Counted from the stretch's first letter, positions 35,901-46,814 are shown. The stretch: DNA of 64,000 nt from Hymenolepis diminuta (GCA_900708905.1 CAADRB010000060.1:667107-731106); one strand, 5' to 3'. The notes: generated by a model from the letters alone, not told the origin. Program-made: numbers and translations.

Positions 35901-36731
35901 TAGAATCCACCCTGAATCGGGATACAGGGATTCTGCCCTACGGACAATCTTTGAAGTACTAAACAGCACTCTCCTGTGCCCTAGCTATCCGAAAAACACG
36001 AAAGTTAGACATGTGGGGCCGATCACTGAAAACGAATTTTTGGTCAATCAGCTTAAAACTATAAGGACATAGGAGCTCAGACATAGACAGAGTATCCTTT
36101 CGCCTTCTTGTTATAACCGAATATTATATTAACTGTTAATACACGCTTAAAACCGATTCATTAAAATTCTATCAGATCTTAGTCAAGTAATATCACAATA
36201 CTTTAAGACTGTCCATCAAAAGGAGCAAGACGGATATATATTGAACCTGTTTTGGATAAATCAAAATTACGAATGTGAACTTCGAAACTGAACTTATCCC
36301 AATGCTTCATTTTTATCTACTTAATAATATTCAGTAGCAAGGTCGATTTACACACCGCTTTCCTAAAAATTCAAATCTCTTTGAAGAAAGAATTCGTGTA
36401 GTTCTTTCTCCAACAAAGCTGAAATGATTGTAATGTGACTCAGTTAAACAAGTGAATTATGTCAAAAATGGGGCCTACTCGTCAGCAAATTACATCCACC
36501 CTTCTATCGCTCTGAACGGAAAAACCAGGGGCAGTTTATCATGACGCACTTAGATTTACCTTTTGATTATTTTCCATGCTTTCTTCTTCGGCGTCTATAT
36601 GCTATCACATAGTAATCGATCAATCATCGGTTTTGAATTTTAACAAATTATAAGTAACTTTTCCAAATCATACCAAACTTTTGTGAGAAGAATCTTTTAA
36701 AGAAAGGATAAAAATCACATAATTGCTCCAT
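32961..36731. other. Non-coding stretch with LINE fragment
   Basis: No finger exon. Apart from the reverse transcriptase fragment near 35.6 kb, nothing recognisable. Confidence 0.5.
35560..35770 (-). mobile_element. Second LINE-type reverse transcriptase fragment
   Basis: Minus strand gives H-G-P-R-T-G-M-S-I-E-Q-A-I-L-I-V and, after a stop, I-F-V-N-L-W-K-T-F-G. Same family as the 23.4-kb fragment, more decayed. Confidence 0.6.
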
Positions 36732-36811
36732 CTACAGTTTATACTTCCTCTCTGCATTCGCAACATTAAAATTAGGTTTAATATCAATTTCCGATTTTTC
36801 CACGATTCGAT
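36732..36811 (-). CDS. Second, divergent terminal exon downstream of unit A
   Basis: 80 bp, acceptor ctttag, 26 codons ending TAG. It begins R-I-V-E-K-S-E-I-D-I-K-P like the exon at 37162, but the KPEP tail is replaced by R-K-Y-K-L. Still open and spliceable, so it is either an alternative 3' exon or a relic of a tandem duplication. Confidence 0.5.
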
Positions 36812-36923
36812 CTAAAGCTGAAATTCACACTACCATTAACGGATTTTTTTAAAATATCCTCTTGGAGAGAAATGCCATCCACAAATGATACTTTTGAATG
36901 AGTAATGCCATCCTGGTCCTTAT

Positions 36924-36941
36924 AATATATATATATATATT
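36924..36941. repeat. AT microsatellite
   Basis: Short (AT)n run downstream of the second terminal exon of unit A. Confidence 0.85.
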
Positions 36942-37128
36942 AAAACGCTTAGTTCATTTGGAGGTCAAGAATATACTAGAATGAAATAGTAAATTCGCTG
37001 TCGCTATTTCATGGTATCCAGACGCCTACCAAGGACGTACGTATGCAAAATAATGTAATAAATCAAGGACAAAAAATGCATTTTTTAATAATTATTAATT
37101 ATAAAAAATAATACAAGTGCAAGTTTCA

Positions 37129-37134
37129 TTTATT
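37129..37134 (-). terminator. Polyadenylation signal of unit A
   Basis: Minus-strand AATAAA 28 bases beyond the terminal stop codon, a normal distance. No signal this clear is seen after the stops of units B and D. Confidence 0.55.
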
Positions 37135-37161
37135 GAATAAAAAATTAAATTATATATTCTT

Positions 37162-37244
37162 CTATTCCGGTTCAGGTTTTATCTTTGCATTCGCTACATT
37201 AAGATCAGGCTTTATATCATTTCGAGCTTCCTCCACAATTCGAT
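37162..37244 (-). CDS. Unit A terminal exon
   Basis: 27 codons including TAG, phase 1 start. Encodes D-R-I-V-E-E-A-R-N-D-I-K-P and ends K-I-K-P-E-P-E, so the last residues contain an IKPE SUMO-type site. It matches the terminal exons at 4882-4964 and 20641-20720 and the weaker copy at 36732-36811. Confidence 0.8.
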
Positions 37245-40200
37245 CTGAAACAAAAGTTCCCGAAATAATATCAAAAAAGCGACAATTTAAATGAAAATAG
37301 TCGAAAAAATATCTCAACTCACCTTTATGCAATCTACCCACGTGTCTTTTAACATCACCTTTGCTGTGGAAGGCTTTACCGCAGTAATTACAATTATAAG
37401 GCCTCTCACCTGAAAAGATAAAATGTTATATTCTTATAATCAAAATTTTTACAATATTTGAAGGATACATAGGAATAGAGTAAGGCCTACCGTTATGAAC
37501 GGCGGTTATGTGCCGAAGGAGATCATGACGAGAGTGAAAGCCCTTTTCGCAGACTTCGCATCTGCAAGGCTTCAAACCTACTCATAAAAAAACAATACAT
37601 TCAATGTAATGTAATGTAAAAATGCAATAAAAATTAAAACTATTTCAAAACATAGTTAACACATTGATTTGTGATGAGGTTATTAAAAAAGGCCTCAAGA
37701 TTCAGAATTATACTACTTTTTTAGGCTATGAACATTGTTTTTCACAATTTAGAAAATTAGTTTTAAGGGCGTATTTGAAAAATTCATCTAAACCGAAGTA
37801 GAAATTTGCCTTAAATGATATATAAATCTCATCATTTGACTCCCATACGTCTTTCCGACCTTGTCGCCAACTTGTCTCTATCTCTCTCCACTGTTACTCT
37901 GTCTAACCGTCTGTTAACATCTTCCTTTTAATCAGAGGAGCTTGACTGCCACAAATATGCTGCCTCCAACATTATCACATCACTCTTTAATCGGTCTTAG
38001 GGGACCATGATAACAAGAAGGACTACAAGATTTGAGTTGGATGGAGACAATTGTCCCGAGATACAGTCGAGTATCCCAACTTATTATCAAAACAAAACGA
38101 AACTGAAGCCGAAATTTGCTTAAACAGGAGTTTCTAAACAGGCGTCTAGTTACAACTATCGCTTTGGGCACGTATGTGCCGAACAATGGAAGATTGGATA
38201 ATTCTGTACAATAAATATATGTGTATTTTCAAAACTCAAAAACGTTGCTTAGTCATAACAAGAAGGTTATGATTAACCTATGACCAGAAGAGTACTGAAA
38301 ATTGTTAGATAATCATAAAGGAGCAGATAGAATGCGGCAAAATCTTACCCTCATTAACAATATCTCAGTTATTTTAGCGTAAATACTCATAGACGTAGAT
38401 TCAGTGATATCTGTTGAATTAGTCAATCTCTGAGGAAAAATAGCAATAAATCTGTGCATTATTGCGGAATAAGAGGAAGAAATTAATAAAAACTTACCTT
38501 CATGAACGCAGATTACATGCTTTCTCAGTTTGTTAAATCGAGCGAAGGATCTTTCACACTGCTTGCACTTGAAAGGCTTGATTCCTGCAAAATTAAATGC
38601 CTCATCTAAATTCATTTATCACTTTGACAAATATTCCGTCTGACCTTTGTCGGGCATGATTCATTCACTGTGTACCTGATAGAATGCAAAATCAGATAAG
38701 CGAATCGATGAGCATGCAGTTCATCTAGTTCACAGCTAACTCATCAACTTTGCCGAGAAAAAGATGGGCATAGAATAATACTATTAGAATAAAGGAAAAC
38801 TACGTAGGGATCAAACTATGAGCTCCCAGTTATTCCCAGACATTCATACTTTGTTCTAAATTTTCATACATACTCCGGATTTCTTCCACTCATTCACTTC
38901 CATCAACAATCATAAATGTCATTTTTCACTTTTATAAATCAGGGTCAGAGTGAATTAATACGATTGAGAAACTAAATGGATAATGCCTTCTTACAACTCG
39001 TAGGAGAGATTTACCGTTTTCATTATGCTGATTCAGAACAATAGATCCATATCCTTGAGCTAAGAACTAGTCAAAAAGTCCCGTAAACCTCCAAACAGTA
39101 AAACCATAATAATCTGCAACTGCCGATGATTAAAAATTTTAATGAAAGAGATCTGTAGTACCCAGTTAAGAGAAACATCCCTAGTTTATCTATACCTTTT
39201 CTTAAACTAAATGTACCCGGTCTGTAAAGCTTGGAAGGACAGTAAAATACGCAGCCTTCGGTGTTCTATATTACTCGACATTCATCCATCAACTTTCATA
39301 CCAATGAATGATTTCTTACTTATTTGCACTTCCTTCAGCTAAATGAGAAGTCTACAGTTTTGAGCAGCTGATGGAAGACCTTGGATGACTGAAAGGCCTA
39401 TTCCAGAGCCACTCTGATGTATCCAAATTGGAAGAAGGTAGGGAGGAAGGATAGACCAATTTTGACAGGCACAGTAATTGGATTTCCATTAGGGATTTGG
39501 TTTCTGCAGAGTATTATCGGATAGCGGACAGATTGGTGAGTCTAATATGGTGGGAAGTGTACAATGCAGACCGTAAGCGGGTTTTAGTTCAATGATGGCC
39601 ACAGTTAACTTTATGGACGAAATAATACTCTCAGGCTCTTCTGCCGACAAGGAGGGTCGAAATAACTAAAGGAGATGTCAAATTAAAACTAATTCAAGGT
39701 AGCAAATTCACCGTGAATACAAAACTGAATCTTTCGTGCCTATAAAATAAGCTTCTACGGCAGTATAAAGTGCAATGGACGTTACGAAATTAATGAAATC
39801 TTACGTCTGTGAACGTCATCCACATGTATTTGGAGGGTATTTTGACAAACGAAGGCTTTGTCACAATCCAAACACGCAAATGGCCTCAAATCTACAAAAA
39901 ATGACAATGAATTAATTCGAAATGTCTTTCATAAATGGGCGGCTAAATTTGTCACATCTACATTGCTTCAAAATTAGATAACATGCATTTAAAGTCTTCC
40001 AGTAGAGTTCGCATAAAAAGACTATCTGATCAGGTACGTACTGTAGTTACGTTCACATGTGACTCGGTTATATATTTTCTAAGAAAATACAATAAGTGCT
40101 TTAAGTCAAAGACAGTTTACTAATTTATTAAAGACCATTTAAAGGAATTTCGTTTCCTATCACGGTTAAAGGTCAGCCCACGATTATAACGATGACAGTT

Positions 40201-43200
40201 ATGAATAAGCAATTAAAGACTTTTTGATCACCTGTGGGAGTTGATGAGTTCATCCCCAGACAGTGTAGGTTTATCAGCATCCTTTCAGAATTCTCTTTTT
40301 TACTCACCGTTTGCTCATTCCTTCCATAGAATTTACATATACCATTATTGACAAAGTCGCAAACACATAGCTGATTCAATCATTCTCGGCAAGATATTAT
40401 ATCTGATCAAAATATACCAAACTCCTGTTGTTTTATTTTATTCCCCCATTGTAAATCTCTCAAATTAAAAAATTTGACTATATCTCAAAACAATGCTCTT
40501 TCTTGGAACTACATTTCTGCATTTACAAAGATTTTACATTGAATGCAAAATTGTGTGAAAAAACTCTTACTTCTATGATCCCGATCCACATGAAACCGAA
40601 GAATTTGTTTGGAAGTGAAGGCTCTGTCGCATTCGTCACACTGAAATGGTTTCAAATCTAAAAAATACATATCAGTTTTACATTAGTTAAAACACGGACA
40701 AATAGTTAGCTAAAAGTGAAAATCTAACATAATGAGACATTTCGAAATTTTAAACAACTTTCCTAGAGTCTGGAGCTCTTTTCAATGAAGAATACAAGTT
40801 AAGCATTGAATATAATTTCTATATTAATTTTAAGCGCGCCCGATTTGACCTTACTGAATTCCCCAAATTTATAGTAAAAGAAAACCTAAAATCAGAGTGA
40901 CATCGGAGTCTGTGTCTAGCCGCAAATTGACATTTGACTATAATAACGACCTGTCCAAACCAATAAACTCATTCATAGAGCAAATTGCATACAGTGATCT
41001 TGGAAAATCTGCAACTTGAACTTGCAACTTGCATGTGAGATATGGGAAGTTAATATCTAGCCATGCCACAGAGATACTTATTTCTTAAGTGTACAGGACT
41101 TGGCGTCAAAACTAATTATTACATATGACAATGAGAATGGCTGTCAGACATGTTTAGTTTGGTGAACCAGTGTTGCTTCCACCGGCAATGTGGGAGAGTG
41201 GGGCAAGCAGATGAATAATCATTACGCTACTAGGTTAACTTAACAAAAATGAGACAGATATGAAATTAGATAAAAAATATAAGAAATGCTTACTTTCATG
41301 CACTGTCTGAACATGCCTTTTGAGGTCTCTTCTTTGCCAGAAGGGTTTGTCACATATTTCGCAATTGAAAGCTCCCAATTCTGCAATATGCAATGGTATA
41401 CAAAATTATGTAACACAAAGATAATTAGAAAGTACTATGACTTGTGATCAAGAGGAATGTTCTTGTCTATCTGCTTATAAGTCCGGGAAGACTGTCTACC
41501 TGGTTAGATGATAATGCGGTAGTAGCAAGATTGCATTTCTGGGAGAGAGCGTGGAAAACCCATGTTTGATGAATCGGTACTTGAGAGATGAACCCAGTAA
41601 GTTCGATTCAGGAACGCCGGCAATATTTCATTCAACTTTTAAAAAGCTGTCCTGCAATAATAATTTTAGAAAATTTCACATGCCATTTCTTGCTCATTTC
41701 GCTTTTGAAAATAATCGTATTACTTCAATGACTAATGCAGGAGAGTGAGGTGAACGAATGTGCAGGTTTTAATTATAAAAAGATAAGATAAATATAGAAA
41801 AGAGGAAAAAAAATGAGAAATGCTTACTTTCATGCACAATTTTCATATGTTCCTTAAATTTGTACTTTCCGGAGAAAGATTTTTTACACGTCTTACATTT
41901 GAAATCTCCCAAATCTACAAATAGAAGTGGAACTCATAAATTTGTTATACAAGGTTAAGTGGATGATACCGAGGCTACAAAGACCAAGATCGGGTAGAAA
42001 GAAGGCAAACGACTTGTATATTGGAGGTGAATTCTCGTATTTAGTGAGGTAAGAATGTCTACCTAGTCAGGTGGTAATGAGGCAGTGGAGAGGTAAAGTT
42101 CTTAGACAAAGAGCAGAAAACAAATATTCGACATTATAGCGCAAGAAATGAAGTCAGTAAATGCAAATAATCTCATAAATATTTTGTGACCGATGTAAGC
42201 TTTCTTACTATCCAGTCGAAATCAAAGGCGTTCTACCAAAGAGGAAATGTACAATATGACCATCAGCACGAAAAGTTATAATTCAAGGCTTAAAAACAAT
42301 AAAGAATATCAAAATTCGTAGAAAAAATCCGAATTTTGCATTTTTGTCAAATCCTCGTACTAAAACCTTAAAGCCATATATTTAAGTAGTATAGTTGATA
42401 CAATCAATTAATAAAAGTCATTCAAAATAATTAAAATTTTAACGAGAAATGGGGGCAAAATAAAATCAGGGGAAGAAAATGAGGCATGCTCACTTTCATG
42501 CAACGCCTTCACGTGTTCGTTGAGATTGAACTTTCGGGAGAAGGATTTTTCACACGCCTCACACTTGAAAGCCCCCACATCTGTAAAATGAAGTGAAATT
42601 TAAAAACTATATTTTCGGAGTGCTTTCGCGCTTCCTTCTCAATTAATCCAACATCTGCCACTCTGATTTTGAAAGCAATTGTCCATTACGGGTTACTAAG
42701 AAGATCTTCAATGTTAGGGGTTGCCTTAGCCTTACAGAGTCGAGCTCAAACGCATCTCGTTTTCCTGGTTCTTACAGGGTTATATGAACTCATTTCATTT
42801 AGAAAGGAAAAAAACAACTTCGAAGGGGTTCCTTGACAAGGATAAACGGATGATCTACCGATAGGATTATATAGATGGGTGTCACAATAACTCGCTCCTA
42901 ATCAACAACACGAGAATTAGAAGATATAGGGAGTGACAAGGAGCGAGAGAGGGAGAGGGAGTAAACAGAATGCTTACTTTCGTGGACACCCAACACATGT
43001 TTTCTGAGGTAGGCAGCTTTGGAGAAGGATTTTGCACATATTTCACACTTGAATTCTACAAAAGGAAATAGAAAATAATGATACTTTCGAATATTTCAAA
43101 ACTTATTTAACTATTTTGGGGACAAACCTTCTACCTCTCACTTCGTTTAGAGTGAATGACAAGATCAACAAATGAGAAAATGAGAAATGCTTACCTTTAT

Positions 43201-46200
43201 GCATCGTTATCACATGCCTTTTGAGATGTCCGCGTTCTGAGAACGATTTCTCACACACTTTACATTTGAAATCTTTCACCTCTACAAAATGAAGCGAAAT
43301 TTAAAAATGTCATATGCAATACTTTCGCGTTTTTTCTCATTCTTTCTCAAAGAGCCCCATTTTGGCAACGCAAAATACATTTTTGCTCACACTCAACTTT
43401 TTGGCATTCTGATTTGGGAAAATGGTTGATCTTTAGTCAAAAGGGGATAACTTAGCCTAATAACGCTTCTATCCCGGCTCTCACAAGAGAATATGAGCTC
43501 ATTTTGATCTAGAAACAAAATGGCTGCAATCTCGAAGGAGATACCTAATAATGTTAAAAATAACGATCCACCAATAGGATTACAAATATGGATGATCTAC
43601 TCATAAATTTTTAAAAAATAACGCCAGAAGTAGAAGATATAGGAAATGAGAGGGAGCAAGAGAGGGAGAGGGAGTAAACAGAATGCTTACTTTCGTGGAC
43701 ACCCAACACATGTTTTCTGAGGTAGGCAGCTTTGGAGAAGGATTTTGCACATATTTCACATTTAAAATCTACAAAACAAATAAATAACCTACTTTGGAAT
43801 ATTTGCTATCCAATTTGTAAGCAAACTTTTAACATCCTCTATTTAATTAGGACCACCAATGGATGACTTGATCACCAAATCAGATCTAATCCTCACCTTT
43901 ACAGAACTCATTGTTTTGTGGTAAGCTAACTCACTAACCTTTCACCTTCTATCTCTGTTCTAATTTTGGTACATTTGTACTGGTGGTTAAGCTGCCCTAG
44001 CCACAATAAAATAAAAATGGGAAGCTTAATATTGTAGACGTGTCAGTTTGCTCCAGTAAGCTTCACTACTCACAATAGAAACTTAGGAAATTATACACAT
44101 GAATAATAAATTATAGCTTAATCAGTTTCTTTCTTAAGCCTGTGGAGTATACAACACCCCAAAGGCTGACTAAAGGAACCTCGTGCTCGCTGGAACATTC
44201 TGTAAAGTGCGCACGTGCTACTGACAGCATAGCGAGCAAGCACGAGGGTGCGCACAGAAGGCTCCCAGCCAATCGGCAATCAGTATTCGTGCAGTGTGGC
44301 GTTAATTGCGTTTAGCGACCAAGTCCTTTTGCAGTAAACTCTCGACATATGATACCTTTTGTGTTCTCGCTACTTTGGGCGTAGCCTAGCTAATTTTGAA
44401 GGCAAATTCACACTAGAGGACTCTGCTAGAGACTAATTTTATTTGTCTACACCTAGTTGAACTTCGAGGGGGATTACTAAGGCTTGGCCGAAGGCTTATT
44501 TGAATAGTTTTCTCTACAAACCGAGCAAATGAACAATCTCCTAATACATGGTAATGAACAAGGCTTTTCTCCTTATTTGCCAGTTAGATCCTATCCTATT
44601 TAAATTACAGATTGCAGTAAATAATATAGAATAATAAAACAAAATACGGTTATCATTGAAATATATCTCTGTTTATGTTCTGAAATAAAATTGAATGAAG
44701 TGTTGTACATAGGGACCAAAATATTAACAAGTGTTCGTCCAACTTGCAACTTATTTATTAACCAATTCATGAGAAAAATTTCAACTCGACTTCCTTATTT
44801 GGAAGTACTCTGAGGAGGACTCAATCACCAGGTCAGCAATAACCCTCATCGTCCATATTTTGTTGCCAATTTTACAGGACTCATTGGTCTACCTCAATCT
44901 GAATTGATTGTCTATCGATAAGCTGACGCCTAAATCCTCCAAATGAGACGTCTTCAAGCTTTCTTCCAACTTCTGTATTGATGCTGGTTGTTAAGCGGCT
45001 CCAAAATAGGTCTTTCGACAGCCCCAATATATCGATTTGAACATTACTATTACGGGTACGTAATGGGTATTAGAAAGTGGATTATTGTAATAAAGACATA
45101 TTTTTCCAGTTAAATCCTTCCAGATTCTTCATTTTCATAGCAATTTCATAGAAAATAGGCGAGGAGACGATTCATCTTCCGTTGGAGATAAAACAAATGC
45201 CAGAGTGAAGGTTAAAGCCTGATACGTAGAAGTTAAAACACTAACAAGTGTTCATCCAACTTACAACTCATTACGATGACTACCTATTCTGGAAATTAAA
45301 TCCTAATTTGTTTTCTCTTTCTGCTGACAGTGTTTTGAGGACAAATATTTAAATTTAACACATTTTGCATTAGAAAGAAAGAATTCTTAAGATTATTAAC
45401 AAATATATCTATTCGATAAAGTGTCACTATCAAATGAAAAATTTATTGTCTTATCTATCTTTAAGGTGAAAATGAATAAAGTCAATTTAAAAAATTTGCT
45501 TACGTTTATGATCAAACTCCAGGTGAAGTTGAAGTTCGTCATTTTGAGGGAAAAATTTTTCGCATAATCCGCATTTAAAAGATGTCAAATCTGAAATGAG
45601 AAAAAAAACAAAAATGATATTAAAATTTTTGCATGTCTGTAAACAATTATGTGAAAACGTTTTTGTGTACTGTAAGATGCTAATAATATGAGCACACTTG
45701 ATTCTACATGCAAAAATTTTTTACACCACCTGAAGCGCGTCTCCTAAATGAGCTAATTTTTAAAATTTCCATTTCAATCAATTCGTGATGAAACAGTGTT
45801 TCTTATTGATCTCTAGACCATTGAAATTCCTTTTCTTTAAATTAATTAACCTGAATACTTAAATCTGAAGATGTTAAACCCAATCCCTGATATGATTGGT
45901 GACTGAAATCAGCAGGAAATCCGAACTACCTCTCAAAGTTTATAATTTGGTCAAACAACGCACGTCAAGACGCATCGCTACAAGTAGTAGTTTCAAATCA
46001 AAACGGATCCAGTCTTATCTCTCTCTTCTCTTGTTATTCAGGAGAATCGTAGCAGTTAACCAGGCAATCTTGTTTGTTTATAAAGTTAGAGACCATAATT
46101 CGGATGTCCATCGGCTCACAGCCAGTGAGTGGCATGGTCAACCCTAAAACAGTTCAGTTTAGAGTGCTTAAAACGGGAATAAGATATTTTAAGGAAGGAT

Positions 46201-46814
46201 AGTCAGTATGCACGTCCAGCAAACGTTAGACTTTAAGTTGCAATCTTTATGACCATTTTTTGATTCTAAAAAACCGTTTTTTCACGGTCCATGCATACAT
46301 TAGTTTTAAACTTCTTACTTTGAGCCAGGAGAGTCTGTCACATTTGCACCAGTGCAGATATTAGTACAGACTAGCTTGCGAAATAGAAATATTAAAATAT
46401 TTTCACTTTAGACATTCAAATAAGCAAAATTACGAATGCCAAAACACTTACCTGTGTCTTTCGGTTCCGTTTTAATATTGCAAGCAAAAGCAGGGCACAC
46501 TTCCTCAGGTTTAACAGAAATTAACGGAGATTCTAAAGTTAAAAGAAATTTTCAGGTATACACAGACGAAAATTCTAACGTCTCAAATTGATGTGTTCTG
46601 ATGTAAAAGTTAGAAAATATATTGAGTAAAAATAGTGAATTCTGCCCAAACCCACGTATACAGTCACAAAAAGATGATGGATAAACACTTCCTTCGTGCA
46701 ACTAATGTAATATTTAAGTACCATGTAATATGAAATTTTAAATAAAAATTCGGAAGAAGACAAAGTGCATCTCTGTAGTTGCATAAAACTATATTTCATC
46801 CCCAACTTACTCAT
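37162..46814 (-). CDS. Unit A: complete 12-finger C2H2 zinc-finger gene (15 coding exons)
   Basis: Likely nuclear DNA-binding protein. Coding exons in transcript order: 46814-46811 (ATGA), 46532-46452, 45590-45504, 43768-43691, 43281-43195, 43055-42978, 42580-42494, 41914-41828, 41380-41294, 40657-40571, 39891-39805, 38584-38498, 37577-37491, 37409-37323, 37244-37162. Every junction is GT-AG and phase 1. The total is 1194 bases, 397 codons plus stop, with no internal stop. Twelve fingers follow the pattern C-x2-C-x12-H-x4-H. The first ten mostly use a non-canonical linker (E/R-N-[LV]-x-x-F-x) and the last uses canonical G-E-R-P-Y. The N-terminal exon holds VKPE and IKTE; the tail ends IKPEPE. 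An AATAAA lies about 30 bases after the stop. No BTB, KRAB, ZAD or SCAN domain is visible. The model is inference from splice sites and frame; DNA target and function are unknown. Confidence 0.8.
37323..37409 (-). CDS. Unit A finger 12, canonical GERPY linker
   Basis: Four ligands intact; helix SKGDVKR. The spliced linker reads N-G-E-R-P-Y, the classic C2H2 TGE(K/R)P type, unlike the upstream fingers. Donor gtgagt. Confidence 0.82.
37491..37577 (-). CDS. Unit A finger 11
   Basis: Four ligands intact; helix SRHDLLR; linker G-L-K-P, then cysteine where phenylalanine is usual. The two extra N-terminal bases give glycine across the splice. Acceptor gagtag is conserved with units B and E. Confidence 0.8.
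38498..38584 (-). CDS. Unit A finger 10
   Basis: Four ligands intact; helix RFNKLRK; linker R-I-K-P-F. Acceptor gcag, donor gtaagt. Related to the NFRPF-type exons in units B, D and E. Confidence 0.8.
39805..39891 (-). CDS. Unit A finger 9
   Basis: Four ligands intact plus an extra cysteine at helix -1; helix CQNTLQI; linker N-L-R-P-F. Closest relative in the window is unit C 51336-51422. Acceptor tgtag, donor gtaaga. Confidence 0.78.
40571..40657 (-). CDS. Unit A finger 8
   Basis: Four ligands intact; helix SKQILRF; linker N-L-K-P-F. Belongs to the SKQ subgroup with units B and D. The flanking introns also resemble those around B finger 9 and D exon 6. Confidence 0.8.
41294..41380 (-). CDS. 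Unit A finger 7
   Basis: Four ligands intact; helix QRRDLKR; linker K-L-G-A-F. A tryptophan precedes the helix, which is unusual at that position in this locus. Acceptor gcag, donor gtaagc. Confidence 0.8.
41828..41914 (-). CDS. Unit A finger 6
   Basis: Four ligands intact; helix GKYKFKE with phenylalanine in place of the usual core leucine. Linker N-L-G-D-F. Acceptor tgtag, donor gtaagc. Very lysine-rich. Confidence 0.78.
42494..42580 (-). CDS. Unit A finger 5
   Basis: Intact finger, linker N-V-G-A-F, helix RKFNLNE, donor gtgagc. Same helix as unit B finger 2 (27262-27348), so the predicted base-contact residues are conserved between units. Confidence 0.8.
42978..43055 (-). CDS. Unit A finger 4 (78-bp class, duplicate of finger 2)
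   Basis: Intact finger, helix KAAYLRK, almost the same bases as 43691-43768. The downstream intron also shares the pyrimidine-rich tract and about 100 bp more with the other copies. Splice sites consensus. Confidence 0.8.
43195..43281 (-). CDS. Unit A finger 3
   Basis: 87 bp, phase 1-1, acceptor tgtag, donor gtaagc. Four ligands intact; helix ERGHLKR. Linker K-V-K-D-F. It lies between the two near-identical 78-bp exons, which suggests that a 78-bp exon plus flanking intron was duplicated around it. Confidence 0.8.
43691..43768 (-). CDS. Unit A finger 2 (78-bp class)
   Basis: Short-class exon: only F-K precede the first cysteine, so the inter-finger linker is three residues shorter than canonical. 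Helix -1 to 6 KAAYLRK. It is nearly identical to finger 4 (42978-43055), to unit B finger 1 and to the exon end at the window's first base. Confidence 0.8.
44146..44500 (+). repeat. LTR-like dispersed repeat, copy 1
   Basis: Begins TGTGGAGTAT and contains CTTTGGGCGTAGCCTAGCTA and AGGACTCTGCTAG, shared in reverse orientation with 31745-32060 and 57800-57905. Could be a solo LTR (TG...CA ends near 44146 and 44451), but no target-site duplication is clear. Lies in unit A intron 3. Confidence 0.45.
44787..45377 (-). repeat. Inverted identical tract e, right copy
   Basis: Partner of 13175-13765, inside unit A intron 3. Confidence 0.83.
45504..45590 (-). CDS. Unit A finger 1
   Basis: 87 bp, phase 1-1. 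All four zinc ligands are present; helix -1 to 6 reads QNDELQL. The linker-side residues are D-L-T-S-F. Its plus-strand homologue at 12949-13035 has lost the acceptor AG and the last histidine, although about 600 bp of the downstream intron is essentially identical between the two loci. Confidence 0.8.
46040..46145 (+). repeat. SINE-like copy, head region
   Basis: Diverged match to the tRNA-like head: GTTAGAGACCATAATTCGG, CCATCGGC and GGCATGGTCAACC in the same order as at 50760-50835. Lies between the first unit A finger and its head exon. Confidence 0.35.
46452..46532 (-). CDS. Unit A exon 2: N-terminal exon with two SUMO-type motifs
   Basis: 81 bp, phase 1-1, acceptor ctttag and donor gtaagt. 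It encodes a non-finger segment with SVKPEE near its start and NIKTEPKD near its end. Both fit psi-K-x-E, the known SUMO attachment consensus. Two cysteines (VCPAFAC) are present but do not form a finger. A stop-containing copy is found in unit C at 54868-54945, so the exon belonged to the ancestral duplicated unit. Confidence 0.75.
46811..46814 (-). CDS. Unit A exon 1: start codon exon, coding part ATGA
   Basis: On the minus strand the sequence reads CAG-ATGA-GTAAGTTGGG. The ATG plus one base ends in phase 1, exactly what the next exon (two leading bases) needs, giving Met-Lys. The 5' UTR probably continues upstream, although the preceding CAG could also be an acceptor and make this a 4-base microexon. 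A sibling copy at about 47167 has ATCT instead of ATGA. Confidence 0.65.

Noticed and set aside
44146..44451. Complete solo LTR with target-site duplication
   Set aside because: TG...CA ends can be chosen, but I see no matching flanking duplication; kept only as LTR-like dispersed repeat.
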